DNA from: Clostridiales bacterium | GTDB taxonomy: Bacteria; Bacillota; Clostridia; Lachnospirales; Cellulosilyticaceae | Reading direction: 5' to 3' | NCBI GenBank assembly: GCA_019418225.1 | Contig: DYCF01000061.1 | Coordinates: 1 to 20,511, forward strand | Length of the DNA stretch: 20,511 nucleotides | Shown here: positions 20,464 through 20,511 of the stretch, piece after piece | Layout: each line of letters opens with the position of its first letter | How positions within the stretch are numbered: position 1 is the first letter of the stretch | Notes under the pieces: model-generated | Databases searched by the model: none | What the model was told of the DNA's origin: nothing | What the model saw: the letters and a program-made list of their open reading frames with translations, nothing else | Made by a program: the position numbers and the translations under genes

Positions 20464-20511
20464 GTGTGCCCAGCATGGGCGTAGTCTAACGGGTGAAAGT
20501 CCCGAGTGTGG
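20464..20511 (+). mobile_element. 5' end of a group II intron (cut by the window edge)
   Basis: From 20464 the sequence begins GTGTGCCCAGCATGGGC, matching the GUGYG 5' end of group II introns, and continues with GGGTGAAAGTCCCGA, a well-conserved domain I segment of bacterial introns that encode a reverse transcriptase. Only 48 bases are visible; the ribozyme core and reverse transcriptase should follow to the right. The exon boundary lies just after a terminator T-tract, the target preference of group IIC introns, although the 5' sequence resembles other bacterial classes as well. Confidence 0.85.

Overview
The window is low-GC DNA from a Gram-positive, clostridia-like bacterium. The evidence is AT-rich intergenic DNA, strong GGAGG-type ribosome binding sites, sigma-A promoters, U-tract terminators and a lipoprotein peptide transporter. 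A Lachnospiraceae/Cellulosilyticum-type host fits, but I cannot prove it from the sequence. It divides into an integrated mobile element, a decayed island, and chromosomal backbone carrying an oligopeptide transporter.

Region 1 (1 to about 8350) is an integrated plasmid-like element. From left to right it holds: a strongly promoted small phage/plasmid-type protein and an HTH protein (192-1094); an XRE repressor divergent from a small secreted protein, with palindromic operators between them (1156-1793); a string of small proteins, including a 35-residue membrane peptide and a zinc-ribbon membrane protein (1828-2871); a second repressor (2912-3121, minus); an actin-like ParM/ParR segregation pair (3300-4428) with a two-helix membrane protein; an FtsK/SpoIIIE-type DNA translocase overlapping a winged-helix plus nuclease-like replication-relaxation protein (4814-6564); six 11-bp direct repeats; a complete tyrosine integrase (6870-7850); a compact promoter-small ORF-terminator unit; and a repeat-rich attachment region. 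It ends in the 3' half of a tRNA-Thr(CGT) gene (8303-8349), which marks the right attachment site. The intact tRNA and the left end should lie before base 1. Segregation, double-stranded-DNA pumping, replication and integration genes together suggest a small self-maintaining element, possibly organised like actinomycete AICEs.

Region 2 (8350 to about 10700) is a graveyard of older mobile DNA. It holds a Hanks-type Ser/Thr kinase gene broken by two frame changes and a stop, the C-terminal half of a second tyrosine integrase (minus strand), and, fused head to head to it, a 48-codon scrap of a phage-type primase/helicase.

Region 3 (10700 to the end) looks like chromosome. It begins with a secreted DUF4179-like protein followed by an exceptionally long perfect hairpin. 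Next is a five-gene oligopeptide ABC transporter operon (oppA-B-C-D-F), whose promoter is followed almost at once by an intrinsic terminator (apparent attenuation) and which has an oppA/oppB intercistronic stem-loop. Then come an unrecognised multi-pass membrane protein and two small paralogous genes sharing a GGVG motif. The window stops 48 bases into a group II intron inserted just after a terminator.
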